Of a DNA stretch of 64,000 bases, positions 53,361 through 62,674 are shown one piece after another (the stretch's first letter is position 1; each line of letters opens with the position of its first letter). Made by a program: the position numbers and the translations under genes. Below the pieces are notes generated by a model. The model was not told the origin of the DNA, did no database searches, and worked only from the letters and a program-made list of their open reading frames with translations. Location of the stretch: the NCBI RefSeq assembly GCF_028751545.1, contig NZ_CP071867.1, positions 186,001 through 250,000 on the forward strand, in the 5' to 3' direction. This DNA is from Gilliamella sp. B3022. GTDB lineage: Bacteria > Pseudomonadota > Gammaproteobacteria > Enterobacterales > Orbaceae.

Positions 53361-54722
53361 ATGAACACAACAAACACGATAAAAGTCGTTAACCAACCTG
53401 TACGGGTAGAATTAAGTCATTTACAAATCATTCAGGGCGTTTATTTTTTAAATGATGTCCTATTTACCGGATTGGCTTATGACCACCGGCAACAAAAACT
53501 GTTTAAAGTCTATCAAATTACCGAAGGCAAAATTACCGCTGAGCAGGATTTTGGGGTTTTTAAACATGCCCAACCGGTAAAAATTGATTATGATGTAGTT
53601 ATCGATGAGTATGAAAACGGGGATCCACTGTACTATCACGGTAAACTGTTTAATGGTGTTACTTATGAATATAAAGATGGTTTCGTTTTTTCCGAGGCAT
53701 TATGGAATGATGGTTATTCGGTAGAAACGATCGGATGGTTTCCTGATGGCTCGGGATTAATATATCTTTATGAAACCAATTATCATAACGATAAATGTAA
53801 ATTCGAATGGAATTATAAGCAGCTTATGAATATAAACTGCCGAAAAAAAAATGCGAATTCACTGACGCGTTTTACACTCGAAATCAATGACCAGAATCAA
53901 ATTAAGTCGTGCCTTTTAAGTGCTAACGATATGGCGTGCTTAGATAAGTTGATTTCGCGTGATGATATCCCGTTACCCGCCAACAGTTTAAGTGGATTGC
54001 TGGCTGATTATCCCTTGGCGAAGGAGATTTCGCTGTCCGTTTTAAGTGATCATGATTTTAATTATTTTATGCACCATGCTGATTTTCAGTCGATTAAAAA
54101 ATTAGAGTTATCCACTCAAAATTTATCTTTGCCGGTACTGAATAAATTAATGGATCTACCCAATTTGCAATCTATTTTTTTTAAAGAATGCGGGGTAAGT
54201 GACTATCAACTTGCAGACTTGCCAGAAAAAGAAAGAGCAATCAAACAACAACAGTGCGATGAACGTAATCATGCCCTGTTACAATTATTATTTGCACTAC
54301 AAGCTCAACAAAATTGTGACATTAGATTTTATGCAAATTCAGGTATTGTGTTTTTCTATTTCAAACAAGATGGCAAAATAATTGCCGATGTCAATCAAAA
54401 CGACTTTAACTTTCTTTTCAATGCGTTACCGCTTGAGCAAATTACTGAACTTGAGTTACGGCAACATAATTTGCCTGTTGAGTTACTGGCAAAACTGGCA
54501 CAATTGAGTCATTTAAAAAAATTATCGATCAAAGAAAAAAAAGAGTTCAGAGCTGACCCCCAACCAACCGATAATCAAACTCAAAACGGTGCTTACCAAC
54601 GCCGTGAAGCCCGCAATCAAGCCTTATGGACGCTATTGATCCACCTGCAATCCAAACTGCATTGTGACATCAAACTGATATCCGAAACGTTGCAAGAGTT
54701 TGAAAAGCGTTATCAAGGTTAA
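53361..54722 (+). CDS. Putative immunity protein, array copy 4
   Basis: A 453-residue paralogue that is a recombinant of the others. Its front is type B as in copy 3 (HAQPVKIDYDVVIDEYENGDP). Its middle (LMNINCRKKNANSLTRFTLE) is type A as in copies 1 and 2. Its back is type 2 as in copy 2. Small private changes include LAKEISLSV and FFKECGVSD. The same spacer and start follow the stop but no fifth gene. The best single proof of shuffling within the array. Confidence 0.75.
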   Translation: MNTTNTIKVVNQPVRVELSHLQIIQGVYFLNDVLFTGLAYDHRQQKLFKVYQITEGKITAEQDFGVFKHAQPVKIDYDVVIDEYENGDPLYYHGKLFNGVTYEYKDGFVFSEALWNDGYSVETIGWFPDGSGLIYLYETNYHNDKCKFEWNYKQLMNINCRKKNANSLTRFTLEINDQNQIKSCLLSANDMACLDKLISRDDIPLPANSLSGLLADYPLAKEISLSVLSDHDFNYFMHHADFQSIKKLELSTQNLSLPVLNKLMDLPNLQSIFFKECGVSDYQLADLPEKERAIKQQQCDERNHALLQLLFALQAQQNCDIRFYANSGIVFFYFKQDGKIIADVNQNDFNFLFNALPLEQITELELRQHNLPVELLAKLAQLSHLKKLSIKEKKEFRADPQPTDNQTQNGAYQRREARNQALWTLLIHLQSKLHCDIKLISETLQEFEKRYQG

Positions 54723-54756
54723 GCCCTCGAATGCAAGGAATAAAATGATAGTGTGA
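54723..54756 (+). pseudogene. Vestigial fifth unit: spacer and start codon only
   Basis: The full 22-base spacer recurs after copy 4, followed by ATG at 54745, but the sequence then diverges and reads ATG-ATA-GTG-TGA. It marks the right breakpoint of the tandem array. Confidence 0.8.
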
Positions 54757-54877
54757 ATTTAACTTAATTCGCACCTTCAACACTATTTGGTAAAAGTTGA
54801 TTTTTAGATAATTAATAAGATAGATTTACTTTTGATTGGTTCATTATCTCTATCATTAGTTACATACCACCTTAATT

Positions 54878-54912
54878 ATTAAGTTAACAGATTTAATATC
54901 AATTAACTTAAT
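54878..54912 (+). terminator. Inverted repeat after the immunity array
   Basis: ATTAAGTTAA / TTAACTTAAT, a perfect 10-bp AT-only stem with a 15-base loop, about 155 bases past copy 4. A pyrimidine run (CCTTTCCTTTTATCC) follows. Possible terminator of the vgrG operon; a weak call. Confidence 0.35.
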
Positions 54913-54972
54913 CTAGTAACCTTTCCTTTTATCCTTTAAAATAATTTTACGAAAACTGATGAGGTATTTCCT

Positions 54973-55830
54973 ATGCGTTGGAGAGATCAAAGAGAGAGTG
55001 ATAATATTGAAGATCGCCGCTCACAATATGGAAGCAATTCAGGAATTCGGATCCCAATGAGTGGCAAAGGTCGAGTTGTTTTATTTATTTTGGTACTAGT
55101 CGCTGGTTATTATGGTGTTGATTTGACTGGATTACTTAATTCAGATCTAATTGAAACGGATAATTCCTCACTAAACTCAAATGAATATTCAATTAATGAT
55201 GAGGATGCGGCTAAATTTACATCCGTCATTTTAGCAAGTACTGAAGATTACTGGCAACAAGCGTTTAATCGTTTAGGTAGAACATATACCCCTCCCAAAT
55301 TAGTCTTATATACAGGTTCAACAAGCACATCGTGTGGCGTTGGTCAAACGTTTATGGGACCATTTTATTGTAGTGTTGATAAAACCGTGTATTTAGATAT
55401 TTCATTTTACCAAGAGATGAAACGGCAACTTGGTGGTGGTGGTGACTTTGCACAAGGTTATGTCATAGCACATGAAATTGGTCATCATGTGCAAAATTTG
55501 CTCGGCGTATTCAATAAAATCGAACAATTAAAACAGGGGCAATCTGAAGTTTTTGTTAATCATTTATCGGTTAAATTAGAGCTACAGGCCGATTGCTTTG
55601 CCGGATTGTGGGGGCACGCAATGCAACAAAAAAATATTTTGGACGTTGGTGATATTGAACAAGCTTTAAAAACTGCTGAAGCTATTGGTGATGATCGCTT
55701 ACAACGTCAAAGTAAGGGGTATGTTGTACCAGACAGTTTTACACATGGAAGCTCCAAGCAACGTTATACTTGGTTTAAACGAGGTTTCGATAGTGATGAT
55801 ATCAATCAATGTAATACTTTTGCCGAATAA
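54973..55830 (+). CDS. ypfJ: YpfJ-type neutral zinc metallopeptidase
   Basis: A 285-residue membrane-anchored protease. It begins [17 protein letters not shown], a signature of the YpfJ/KPN_02809 family, followed by one membrane helix ([21 protein letters not shown]). The catalytic zinc site is [15 protein letters not shown], with later [13 protein letters not shown]. The substrate is not known. GAGGTATTTCCT precedes the ATG. It marks the return to core genome after the T6SS island. SurE follows after 11 bases. Confidence 0.92.
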   Translation: MRWRDQRESDNIEDRRSQYGSNSGIRIPMSGKGRVVLFILVLVAGYYGVDLTGLLNSDLIETDNSSLNSNEYSINDEDAAKFTSVILASTEDYWQQAFNRLGRTYTPPKLVLYTGSTSTSCGVGQTFMGPFYCSVDKTVYLDISFYQEMKRQLGGGGDFAQGYVIAHEIGHHVQNLLGVFNKIEQLKQGQSEVFVNHLSVKLELQADCFAGLWGHAMQQKNILDVGDIEQALKTAEAIGDDRLQRQSKGYVVPDSFTHGSSKQRYTWFKRGFDSDDINQCNTFAE

Positions 55831-55841
55831 GGAAATAAAAA

Positions 55842-56621
55842 ATGTTTCATAAAGTAATAAAACGCGTTTTGTTAATTAATGATGATGGTATTGATGCATC
55901 AGGCATTAAAATTTTAAAGGATGTGGCGAATAAAATTGCTCATGAAGTTTGGGTAGTCGCACCCGCGATTGATCAAAGTGGCGTATCTTGTTCAGTCAGT
56001 TTAAAAACACCATTTCGAGTGGCACAGCGTAATGAACGAGAATACGCGGTTTATGGTACCCCTGCTGATTGTTCGTTATTTGCTATTAAACATTTATTGG
56101 TCAATAATTTACCCGATTTGGTGTTATCAGGTATTAATAACGGTTCGAATGTGGGATTTGAAACAGTTTTATCTGGTACCGTTGGCGGTGCTATGATGGC
56201 AACAGTTTTAGGCATACCATCAATAGCCTTAAGCCAATACTCTACTGAAGATCACCAACCAACGGTCTGGGATTGTGCTACGCATCATGCTGAATCGGTC
56301 ATTCGTAAACTGTTGTCGTTATCTATCCCGAAAAAGGTCTGTTTTAATGTTAATTTTCCTGCTTGCGATCCTCACCAAATTAGAGGATTAAAAATTACTA
56401 AGCAAGGTGAATGTGATGTAAGTCGTTTTGTGGTGGCACCGACTCAAGATCCTGAAGGTCATGATTATTATTGGTTTAGAGCCAAGCGTAATCAGCAGGT
56501 TTTTGATGATGATAATAAAGAGTTAGATGCTGCTAATAATCATTTTATCGCTATTACACCGCTTGGTTATGAAAGAACAGATTATGTTTTCTATGAAAAG
56601 TTGTTAGCTAAATTTGAGTGA
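55842..56621 (+). CDS. surE: 5'/3'-nucleotidase SurE
   Basis: SurE dephosphorylates nucleoside 5'- and 3'-monophosphates and short polyphosphate. The 259-residue protein has the metal site LLINDDGIDASG, the conserved YGTPADCSLFAI, the loop LVLSGINNGSNVGFETVLSGTVGGAMMA, and VCFNVNFP. AGGAAATAAAAA precedes the ATG. In enterics surE sits next to pcm and rpoS; here its neighbours differ, so the locus is rearranged. Confidence 0.95.
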   Translation: MFHKVIKRVLLINDDGIDASGIKILKDVANKIAHEVWVVAPAIDQSGVSCSVSLKTPFRVAQRNEREYAVYGTPADCSLFAIKHLLVNNLPDLVLSGINNGSNVGFETVLSGTVGGAMMATVLGIPSIALSQYSTEDHQPTVWDCATHHAESVIRKLLSLSIPKKVCFNVNFPACDPHQIRGLKITKQGECDVSRFVVAPTQDPEGHDYYWFRAKRNQQVFDDDNKELDAANNHFIAITPLGYERTDYVFYEKLLAKFE

Positions 56622-56640
56622 TAATGGTTGATTGTGAAGT

Positions 56641-56664
56641 CGTCTTCCAATATTTTGGAAGACG
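56641..56664. terminator. Hairpin between convergent surE and setB-like genes
   Basis: CGTCTTCCAA / TTGGAAGACG, a perfect 10-bp stem with loop TATT, 20 bases past the surE stop. There is no T-run on either strand. Confidence 0.6.
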
Positions 56665-56691
56665 AATGAGTAAAGGTTAATCGGTTAGTGA

Positions 56692-57900
56692 TTAACTATC
56701 TTTAGTTTTTTCATTTTTAACCAGTGCACAAAACAGTAATGATATTGCAACCATCACTAGCGCTATCCAATAGATAACTTCATGCCCATAGGCTTGAGAA
56801 ACAAACCCCTGCAACATACCTGCCAGTATAACGCTAAAAATAATCCCATTATTAAAGAGTGTTGAGGCAACACCCATTCTGGTTGGCAACAGATCCTGAA
56901 AGTAGATAATGCCAATATTTGCTACAATTCCTATAAATACTGCGTTAAACAACTGTAGCGCCAATAAAGCAACTTTGCCAGTACAAAAAATCATACCAAT
57001 ATAAAAAATGAATCCACTTGTAATGGCAATAAAAAATAAATTTCGTTTGCCCAAATAAGGCACTAAAAATCCTGCAATGAGCATCACGGGGATTTCAATA
57101 CCAGCAGCCAATCCCATTAAAATACCGGGTAAAGAGTCGGGAAGATGTAAAACGAGATCAACGTAGAGTGGCATGTCGATAATGTACATCATGTTAGCCG
57201 TCCACATAAATACCGTGGATAATAATAAACAAACCACATTCCAATTTTTCCAAAGTGGTACATTGGTCGCTTGTAAATCTGCTGCGCTGCTGAGTTGTGA
57301 GGTAGGATTTTTTTCGACCGATGGTAAGAATATCGCAACACATAACATCGCTATTATAAACATGGACATTGCAGTTAAATACATGACAGTAAAGCCAAAC
57401 CCTAAAGCTAAACCGAATGATATTGGCGGACCAAATACCCATGCCAATGATAACTGAGCACGTATTAATGAGTTAAAAGCAACCACATTACGCCCTGATT
57501 TTACTGCATATTCACGTGCTAGAGCAAAAATTTGTGGCATGGCAGCCGATGATAATGCGGCAAAGAGAACACCTAGCGTGATCAATATAAAATAGTGACG
57601 CGTAAAAGCAAAAGTAACACTATTGGCAACGCCCATTAAACAGCAAAATATAACAATATAGCGCCTATCCCCTTTTTTGTCAGAATATTTTGCTAATAGA
57701 AAACTACCAACAATGCTTGCTAAAGCATTTATCGAGAAGAACAACCCGACTAAATGGGAATTGACATTCACTTCAAATGTTAAGAAACGACTTAATGTAG
57801 GGGATTGCAAAGCGCCTGCAATACCGACAATAAAGGTCGTAATTAGAAAGGCCAAAAAGACAATACTCTGTTTTTGACGAAAGGATGAAGCTTTAGACAT
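56692..57900 (-). CDS. Set-family sugar efflux MFS transporter
   Basis: A 402-residue, 12-helix MFS exporter. Family features include FLITTFIVGIAGALQSPTLSRFL, VGLFFSINALASIVGSFLLAKYSDKKGDRR, FALAREYAVKSGRN, and FNSLIRAQLSLAWVFGPPISFGLA, all close to SetA/SetB. These proteins expel sugars and glycosides, relieving glucose-phosphate stress. GAGAAAGTTT precedes the ATG. The substrate is not predictable. It converges on surE. Confidence 0.9.
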   Translation of the reverse strand: MSKASSFRQKQSIVFLAFLITTFIVGIAGALQSPTLSRFLTFEVNVNSHLVGLFFSINALASIVGSFLLAKYSDKKGDRRYIVIFCCLMGVANSVTFAFTRHYFILITLGVLFAALSSAAMPQIFALAREYAVKSGRNVVAFNSLIRAQLSLAWVFGPPISFGLALGFGFTVMYLTAMSMFIIAMLCVAIFLPSVEKNPTSQLSSAADLQATNVPLWKNWNVVCLLLSTVFMWTANMMYIIDMPLYVDLVLHLPDSLPGILMGLAAGIEIPVMLIAGFLVPYLGKRNLFFIAITSGFIFYIGMIFCTGKVALLALQLFNAVFIGIVANIGIIYFQDLLPTRMGVASTLFNNGIIFSVILAGMLQGFVSQAYGHEVIYWIALVMVAISLLFCALVKNEKTKDS

Positions 57901-58115
57901 AAACTTTCTCTATCATTTTATTTTGTACAATTATAAACATAAAAAAGAACGGTATACAGTGAAAGAAAGAAATAAAATGGATAACTTTGAGATTTAATTT
58001 TTAGCTTATCTTGTACTCAATATTTAAGATCTACCCCAGCAATGAAATAAAAAAAAGATTTCTTTTTATTTTTTTAGGCGTACAATCAAAATCATCCATA
58101 AGAAGAGGTAACGTT

Positions 58116-60452
58116 ATGTTATATAATAACAATTATATACAACTCCATCATGAAAATCATGCCCATTGTCATAAGGATTGTCAAAATATTGCCCACAATC
58201 ATAGACATGATAATCATCATTCCCATGATGCAAATGACAATCACGGTGCAAGCCATGGCTGTGAAAATGAAGGTTCAACGAAAAAAAATGAGATAGAAGA
58301 TCCTCCGGAAGATCCTGAGCGGAAAAGCCAGAATGTTAAATTAACCTGGAAAATCAATGGTATGGATTGCGCTCATTGTGCAAGTAAAATCGAAAATGCT
58401 GTAAAAACACTACCAAATATTCATCAAACCAAAATTATTTTTTCTACTGAAAAGTTAATCGTTTTTGTTCCTAAGCATGATGAAACCGTAATAAAAACGA
58501 TTGAAGACAAAGTGATAGAATTAGGTTATACCCCGATTTTTGAAACCACACCCAATCAGGCTCATCATCATGAGCATTCTCATAGTTTTGATAAAAAAGC
58601 CTTCCTACCATTAGGAATTTTAGGCTCTTTCATTGTGATAAGTTATCTTATTTTATTAGCGAATCACACAGCCGGGGAATATGCTTTTATCATTACTGCA
58701 ATTGTCGGATTAGTACCGATTTTGAAAGAAGCTTTAATATTAACGCGTAGTGGTACACCATTTGCCATTGAATCATTGATGAGTATATCAGCTTTAGGTG
58801 CGCTTTTCATTGGCGCTGCTGAAGAAGCCACCATGGTACTTTTTTTGTTTATGATAGGTGAAATGTTAGAAGGCTTTGCAACCAGTAAAGCTAAAAAAGG
58901 GATTTCATCACTTGCGCATTTAATGCCTCAAGAAACGGTGCTCATTATTGATGGTAAAAGAAAAACCGTTGCAAGTCATAGTTTGAAACCTGACGATATT
59001 ATCGAAATTTCATCAGGAGGACGACTACCTGCTGACGTGATTTTAATGAGTGAACAGGCCAGCATTGATGAAAGTGCCTTAACAGGTGAATCCATTCCGG
59101 TCAATTATCTATCCGGGGATAAAATTTTGGCAGGATCGCTGGTTGTTGATAATACCATTAAACTTAAAGTCATTTCGCAATCTGGACAAAATGCCGTAGA
59201 TCGCATTTTACAATTAATTGAAGATGCTGAAGAACGTAAAGCACCCATTGAGCGATTTATTGATAAATTTAGCCGCTACTATACCCCAGCTATCGCCGTG
59301 TTTGCATTGTTGGTGATTGTCATTCCTCCCCTACTACTTAATCAAGATTGGTATACTTGGGTATATCGAGGATTGACGTTATTATTAATTGGTTGTCCTT
59401 GTGCATTGGTAATTTCAACGCCGGCCGTCATCACATCTGCCCTATCCAATGCGGCCAAGCAAGGTGTATTAATTAAAGGTGGAGCGGCTTTGGAACATAT
59501 TGGTTCAATCAAAATGGTGGCATTTGATAAGACTGGAACCCTAACCGAAGGCAAGCCAAAAGTCACCGATGTCATAGCTCAATCTGTTACCTCACAACAA
59601 TTACTGACCCTTGCGGCGGCAATTGAAAGCGGTTCGCATCATCCTTTAGCAAAAGCCATCGTTGATTATGCAATCCAACATCAGATTGAAGTAAGTGAGG
59701 CGAGTGATCGTAAAGCCATTGCGGGAGTAGGGATTGAAGGCAATATCGATAATCAAACTTATTATATTGTTGCACCCAATAAAGTAACCGTGGTATCCGA
59801 ACCATTAAATGATGAAGATGCGCAAAAAATCCATCAACTTGAAAGCACAGGTAAAACCGTAGTGGTGGTTGTGACACAACAGAACTTAGTAGGAATGATC
59901 GCCTTGCAAGATGTGTTACGTGCTGATTCCATGACTGCAATAAAAGCTCTTGATGATCTGGGTCTTAAAACCTTAATGCTTACTGGTGATAATCAACGTG
60001 CGGCAAAAGCCATTGCAAACGAATTGGGAATTGATTATCGTGCAGAGTTATTACCAGCAGACAAACTGATCGAAATTGAAAAAATTCGTAACATGACTTC
60101 CATTGCAATGGTTGGGGATGGCATCAACGATTCACCTGCAATGAAAGCGGCTACAGTGGGCATTGCTATGGGCAGCGGTACCGATGTAGCGTTAGAAGCA
60201 GCGGATGCCGCATTAACCAAAAATAGCTTGCTCAGTTTGCCTAATTTAATTTGTTTAACCCGCTTTGCTAACCGTAATATTAAGCAAAATATTACCCTTG
60301 CATTGGGTATCAAGTTAGTGTTTTTAATAACAAGTCTATTTGGTTATACTGGATTGTGGTTAGCGGTATTAGCCGATTCCGGAACAACCGCCATTGTGAC
60401 AGCCAATGCTTTGCGAGTACTAGGTTTTAAAAGTAAAAAAAACAAAATTTAA
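58116..60452 (+). CDS. zntA: Zinc/cadmium/lead-exporting P-type ATPase ZntA
   Basis: A 778-residue P1B-ATPase that pumps Zn, Cd and Pb ions out of the cytoplasm. A long His-rich head (residues about 9-55, for example HNHRHDNHHSHDAND) precedes the heavy-metal domain with GMDCAHCASKIENA. A second His cluster (HHHEHSHS) follows. Then come the CPC membrane motif (IGCPCALVISTPA), phosphorylation motif DKTGTLTEG, SGSHHPLA, and GDGINDSPA. GAGG precedes ATG 58116 by 7 bases; in-frame codons back to 58011 are rejected. No zntR or MerR-type operator was found. Confidence 0.94.
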   Translation: MLYNNNYIQLHHENHAHCHKDCQNIAHNHRHDNHHSHDANDNHGASHGCENEGSTKKNEIEDPPEDPERKSQNVKLTWKINGMDCAHCASKIENAVKTLPNIHQTKIIFSTEKLIVFVPKHDETVIKTIEDKVIELGYTPIFETTPNQAHHHEHSHSFDKKAFLPLGILGSFIVISYLILLANHTAGEYAFIITAIVGLVPILKEALILTRSGTPFAIESLMSISALGALFIGAAEEATMVLFLFMIGEMLEGFATSKAKKGISSLAHLMPQETVLIIDGKRKTVASHSLKPDDIIEISSGGRLPADVILMSEQASIDESALTGESIPVNYLSGDKILAGSLVVDNTIKLKVISQSGQNAVDRILQLIEDAEERKAPIERFIDKFSRYYTPAIAVFALLVIVIPPLLLNQDWYTWVYRGLTLLLIGCPCALVISTPAVITSALSNAAKQGVLIKGGAALEHIGSIKMVAFDKTGTLTEGKPKVTDVIAQSVTSQQLLTLAAAIESGSHHPLAKAIVDYAIQHQIEVSEASDRKAIAGVGIEGNIDNQTYYIVAPNKVTVVSEPLNDEDAQKIHQLESTGKTVVVVVTQQNLVGMIALQDVLRADSMTAIKALDDLGLKTLMLTGDNQRAAKAIANELGIDYRAELLPADKLIEIEKIRNMTSIAMVGDGINDSPAMKAATVGIAMGSGTDVALEAADAALTKNSLLSLPNLICLTRFANRNIKQNITLALGIKLVFLITSLFGYTGLWLAVLADSGTTAIVTANALRVLGFKSKKNKI

Positions 60453-60462
60453 CTCGCTATTT

Positions 60463-60498
60463 AAAAACTATTCCATGTAATAAATGGAATAGTTTTTT
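60463..60498. terminator. Bidirectional terminator between zntA and birA
   Basis: AAAAACTATTCCAT / ATGGAATAGTTTTT, a perfect 14-bp stem with a 7-base loop and T-rich on both strands. It begins 11 bases past the zntA stop. Confidence 0.92.
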
Positions 60499-60503
60499 AT
60501 TGG

Positions 60504-61457
60504 TTAATCATCACCACGCAATGAGATTTCACCGCCAATATGTGCATAGATTTTTCCATCTTGTTCAAGCATTAAAGCACCTTGCTCATTAATACCTTTA
60601 GCAATACCACGGATAATATTATTACCAATAAGCAGCTTTACAGGTCGATTAGCAAAGTTATCTAATCGTTTCCAATCGTTTATAAAAAACGCTAGGCCTT
60701 GTTTTTCAAATTCAGATAATTTGATATTCAAGTTTTTGACAATGCACGCAACAAGTAAATTACGATCAACCTTTCCTAAATTCGCCCATTTTTGGTTTAC
60801 AATATTAGGATCTGGATTATTCATCATTAAGTTGATGCCAATACCAATTACTGCATGTGCACAATCGCCAGTTTTACCTGCTAACTCAATTAATATACCA
60901 GCTAATTTTTGGTCGTTAAGATAAAGATCATTAGGCCATTTGACTTTGATATCTTGTCCGGATATCTCTCGTAAAGTATCGGCTATCACAATCCCGACAA
61001 CTAAGCTCAATCCCATTGCAGCAGCTACGCCCTGCTCTAACTGCCAATACATAGAAAAATAAAGGTTAGAACCAAATGGTGAAAACCATTTACGCCCACG
61101 TCGACCGCGCGCTTTAGATTGAAATTCCGCTACACAACAATCACCCGAGTAAAGTTGCCCAATTTTATCAAGTAAATATTGATTGGTAGAATCAATAATA
61201 GGTAAAATCTCGCAACGACTGTCTGCTTGATAATAATGATCAATTTTAGTTTTTTTAAGTAAATCGATCGGTGCAGTTAAACAGTAACCCTTACCTTGTA
61301 CCGATGTGAAATCAAGCCCCCATTCGCGCAACACTTTCATATTTTTATTGATTCCAGCGCGAGTTATTCCAAAACCCACTGCAAGTTCTTCCCCTGAATG
61401 AAATTCGCCGTCCGCTAAGATTTCAATTAATTTGAGTGCATTTTGGTGACTGCGCAT
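60504..61457 (-). CDS. birA: Biotin--protein ligase and biotin operon repressor BirA
   Basis: BirA makes biotinyl-AMP, attaches biotin to acetyl-CoA carboxylase, and represses biotin genes. The 317-residue protein has an N-terminal winged helix (FHSGEELAVGFGITRAGINKNMKVLREWG), so it is the bifunctional type. The ligase core has GRRGRKWFSPFGSNLYFS, the biotinyl-AMP loop, and VKWPNDLYLNDQKLAGILIE. GAGG lies 6 bases before the ATG. The start overlaps the 3' end of the YcaD-like gene by 35 bases, both on the minus strand. In enterics birA directly follows murB. Confidence 0.95.
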   Translation of the reverse strand: MRSHQNALKLIEILADGEFHSGEELAVGFGITRAGINKNMKVLREWGLDFTSVQGKGYCLTAPIDLLKKTKIDHYYQADSRCEILPIIDSTNQYLLDKIGQLYSGDCCVAEFQSKARGRRGRKWFSPFGSNLYFSMYWQLEQGVAAAMGLSLVVGIVIADTLREISGQDIKVKWPNDLYLNDQKLAGILIELAGKTGDCAHAVIGIGINLMMNNPDPNIVNQKWANLGKVDRNLLVACIVKNLNIKLSEFEKQGLAFFINDWKRLDNFANRPVKLLIGNNIIRGIAKGINEQGALMLEQDGKIYAHIGGEISLRGDD

Positions 61458-62574
61458 TGATTCCTCTTTTTTTAACTAATAAAGCAATAAAATAAAGTGA
61501 GATTATAGCAAAACTGACAAATAAATAAGTATTATTCGTTTTATCCATAACATAAGCAATCGCTGCTGGAGCAATAAGACTACCTAGCGTGTTAGTTAAT
61601 AACATGGCTTGATTCATCGCTACAATATCTTGCTTTCTTACACACGAACATGCCCATGCCATAGATATAGGATAAATGGTGTAAATTGTTGCTCCTAACA
61701 AGATAATGGCTAATGTATCAAACCAATTAAATATCAACAGTACACAAGCAAAAAGCATTAATATGGATTCAAACAATAATACAACTTGTCGACCAAATTT
61801 ATCGGCACACCAATTAGCCGGCATTTGTGCTATCACTCCTGATAAAATAAGCAAAATCATCCAATTAGCAACTTGAGTGTCGTTATAGCCTAAATGAGAA
61901 TAATAAGCGGGTAATAAAGAATAGAGCGATCCGATCAACATGCCAGCAATCACACACCCAATCAAACCAATGCGTGAAGGTTTATTCAAAATCATAGGAA
62001 TGATGTTAAAACTGCTTTTTTTGCGTTTCGGTAATTTATAATGAGTCAGCAAAATGAATAATATTGCCAGACCCATTAATAAAGCAATCACTAGACCAAA
62101 ATACAACACATTCTGCGGAAAATACTGTAATAGTGCTTGCCCTAACACCGTGCCTAAATAATAAGTGGTTAAATACACCGCTAGCATTTTTCCTCGAGTA
62201 CGTACGGTTCCTGTTACTAAAATACAACTTTCAATCACCACCCAAGTTACTGCACAGGCAATACCAATAAAAAATCGCCATATTACCCAGCTATAAAAAT
62301 CCATTGAAAAGCTTAAACCAATAGTCGCAATAGCAAAGATAATACAACTGTAGGTATAGGTATAACGAGCGTTAAATTTACCAATAAACCAATTAGCAAA
62401 AATGGTACCAAACAAGTTTCCAGCAAAGTAACTTGAACCGACTAAACCAATTTGCCCTAGTGAAAACTCATTACGCACTAACCATAACGGCACTTGGGTA
62501 TTGAGTGCCGATAAAGCGATTGTCACAAATAATAAGCTTGTTAATAAAATAGGAAATGAATAAGAATGTTTCAT
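61423..62574 (-). CDS. MFS transporter, YcaD-like
   Basis: A 383-residue, 12-helix MFS protein. The pattern ALNTQVPLWLVRNEFSLGQIGLVGSSYFAGNLFGT, WRFFIGIACAVTWVVIESCIL, and YPISMAWACSCVRKQDIVAMNQAMLL closely follows E. coli YcaD, whose substrate is unknown. It lies between murB and birA, splitting a pair usually adjacent, and overlaps birA by 35 bases, so transcription of birA may depend on it. No clear Shine-Dalgarno. Confidence 0.88.
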   Translation of the reverse strand: MKHSYSFPILLTSLLFVTIALSALNTQVPLWLVRNEFSLGQIGLVGSSYFAGNLFGTIFANWFIGKFNARYTYTYSCIIFAIATIGLSFSMDFYSWVIWRFFIGIACAVTWVVIESCILVTGTVRTRGKMLAVYLTTYYLGTVLGQALLQYFPQNVLYFGLVIALLMGLAILFILLTHYKLPKRKKSSFNIIPMILNKPSRIGLIGCVIAGMLIGSLYSLLPAYYSHLGYNDTQVANWMILLILSGVIAQMPANWCADKFGRQVVLLFESILMLFACVLLIFNWFDTLAIILLGATIYTIYPISMAWACSCVRKQDIVAMNQAMLLTNTLGSLIAPAAIAYVMDKTNNTYLFVSFAIISLYFIALLVKKRGINAQSPKCTQIN

Positions 62575-62674
62575 CGTTTTTTACTATATTGTTGTTTAAT
62601 TATAATTGTTACTTGATTATAAATTATTTTTTGCTACCTAAATGATGGACAATTTAAATTTATAACAGTGTTAG

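Larger units (their letters stand above)
49209..54744 (+). repeat. Four tandem 1384-bp units (gene plus 22-base spacer)
   Basis: Start codons at 49209, 50593, 51977 and 53361 are spaced exactly 1384 bases. Each unit is 1362 coding bases and the spacer GCCCTCGAATGCAAGGAATAAA (GCTCTCG in the third). Length is kept despite many substitutions in blocks, so exchange has replaced like for like. Confidence 0.97.

Noticed and set aside
54199-54381. Short frames (about 60-73 codons) repeated in the immunity copies
   Set aside because: They occur out of frame at the same place in each copy, so they follow from the repeat. No ribosome-binding site is associated.
49209-54744. Possible CRISPR or assembly duplication
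   Set aside because: The repeats are 1384-bp coding units, not short repeats with spacers. Block-wise differences between copies argue against a simple assembly duplicate, although long reads should confirm the copy number.
57901-58115. MerR/ZntR-type operator before zntA
   Set aside because: No long-spacer promoter with a central dyad could be identified by eye.
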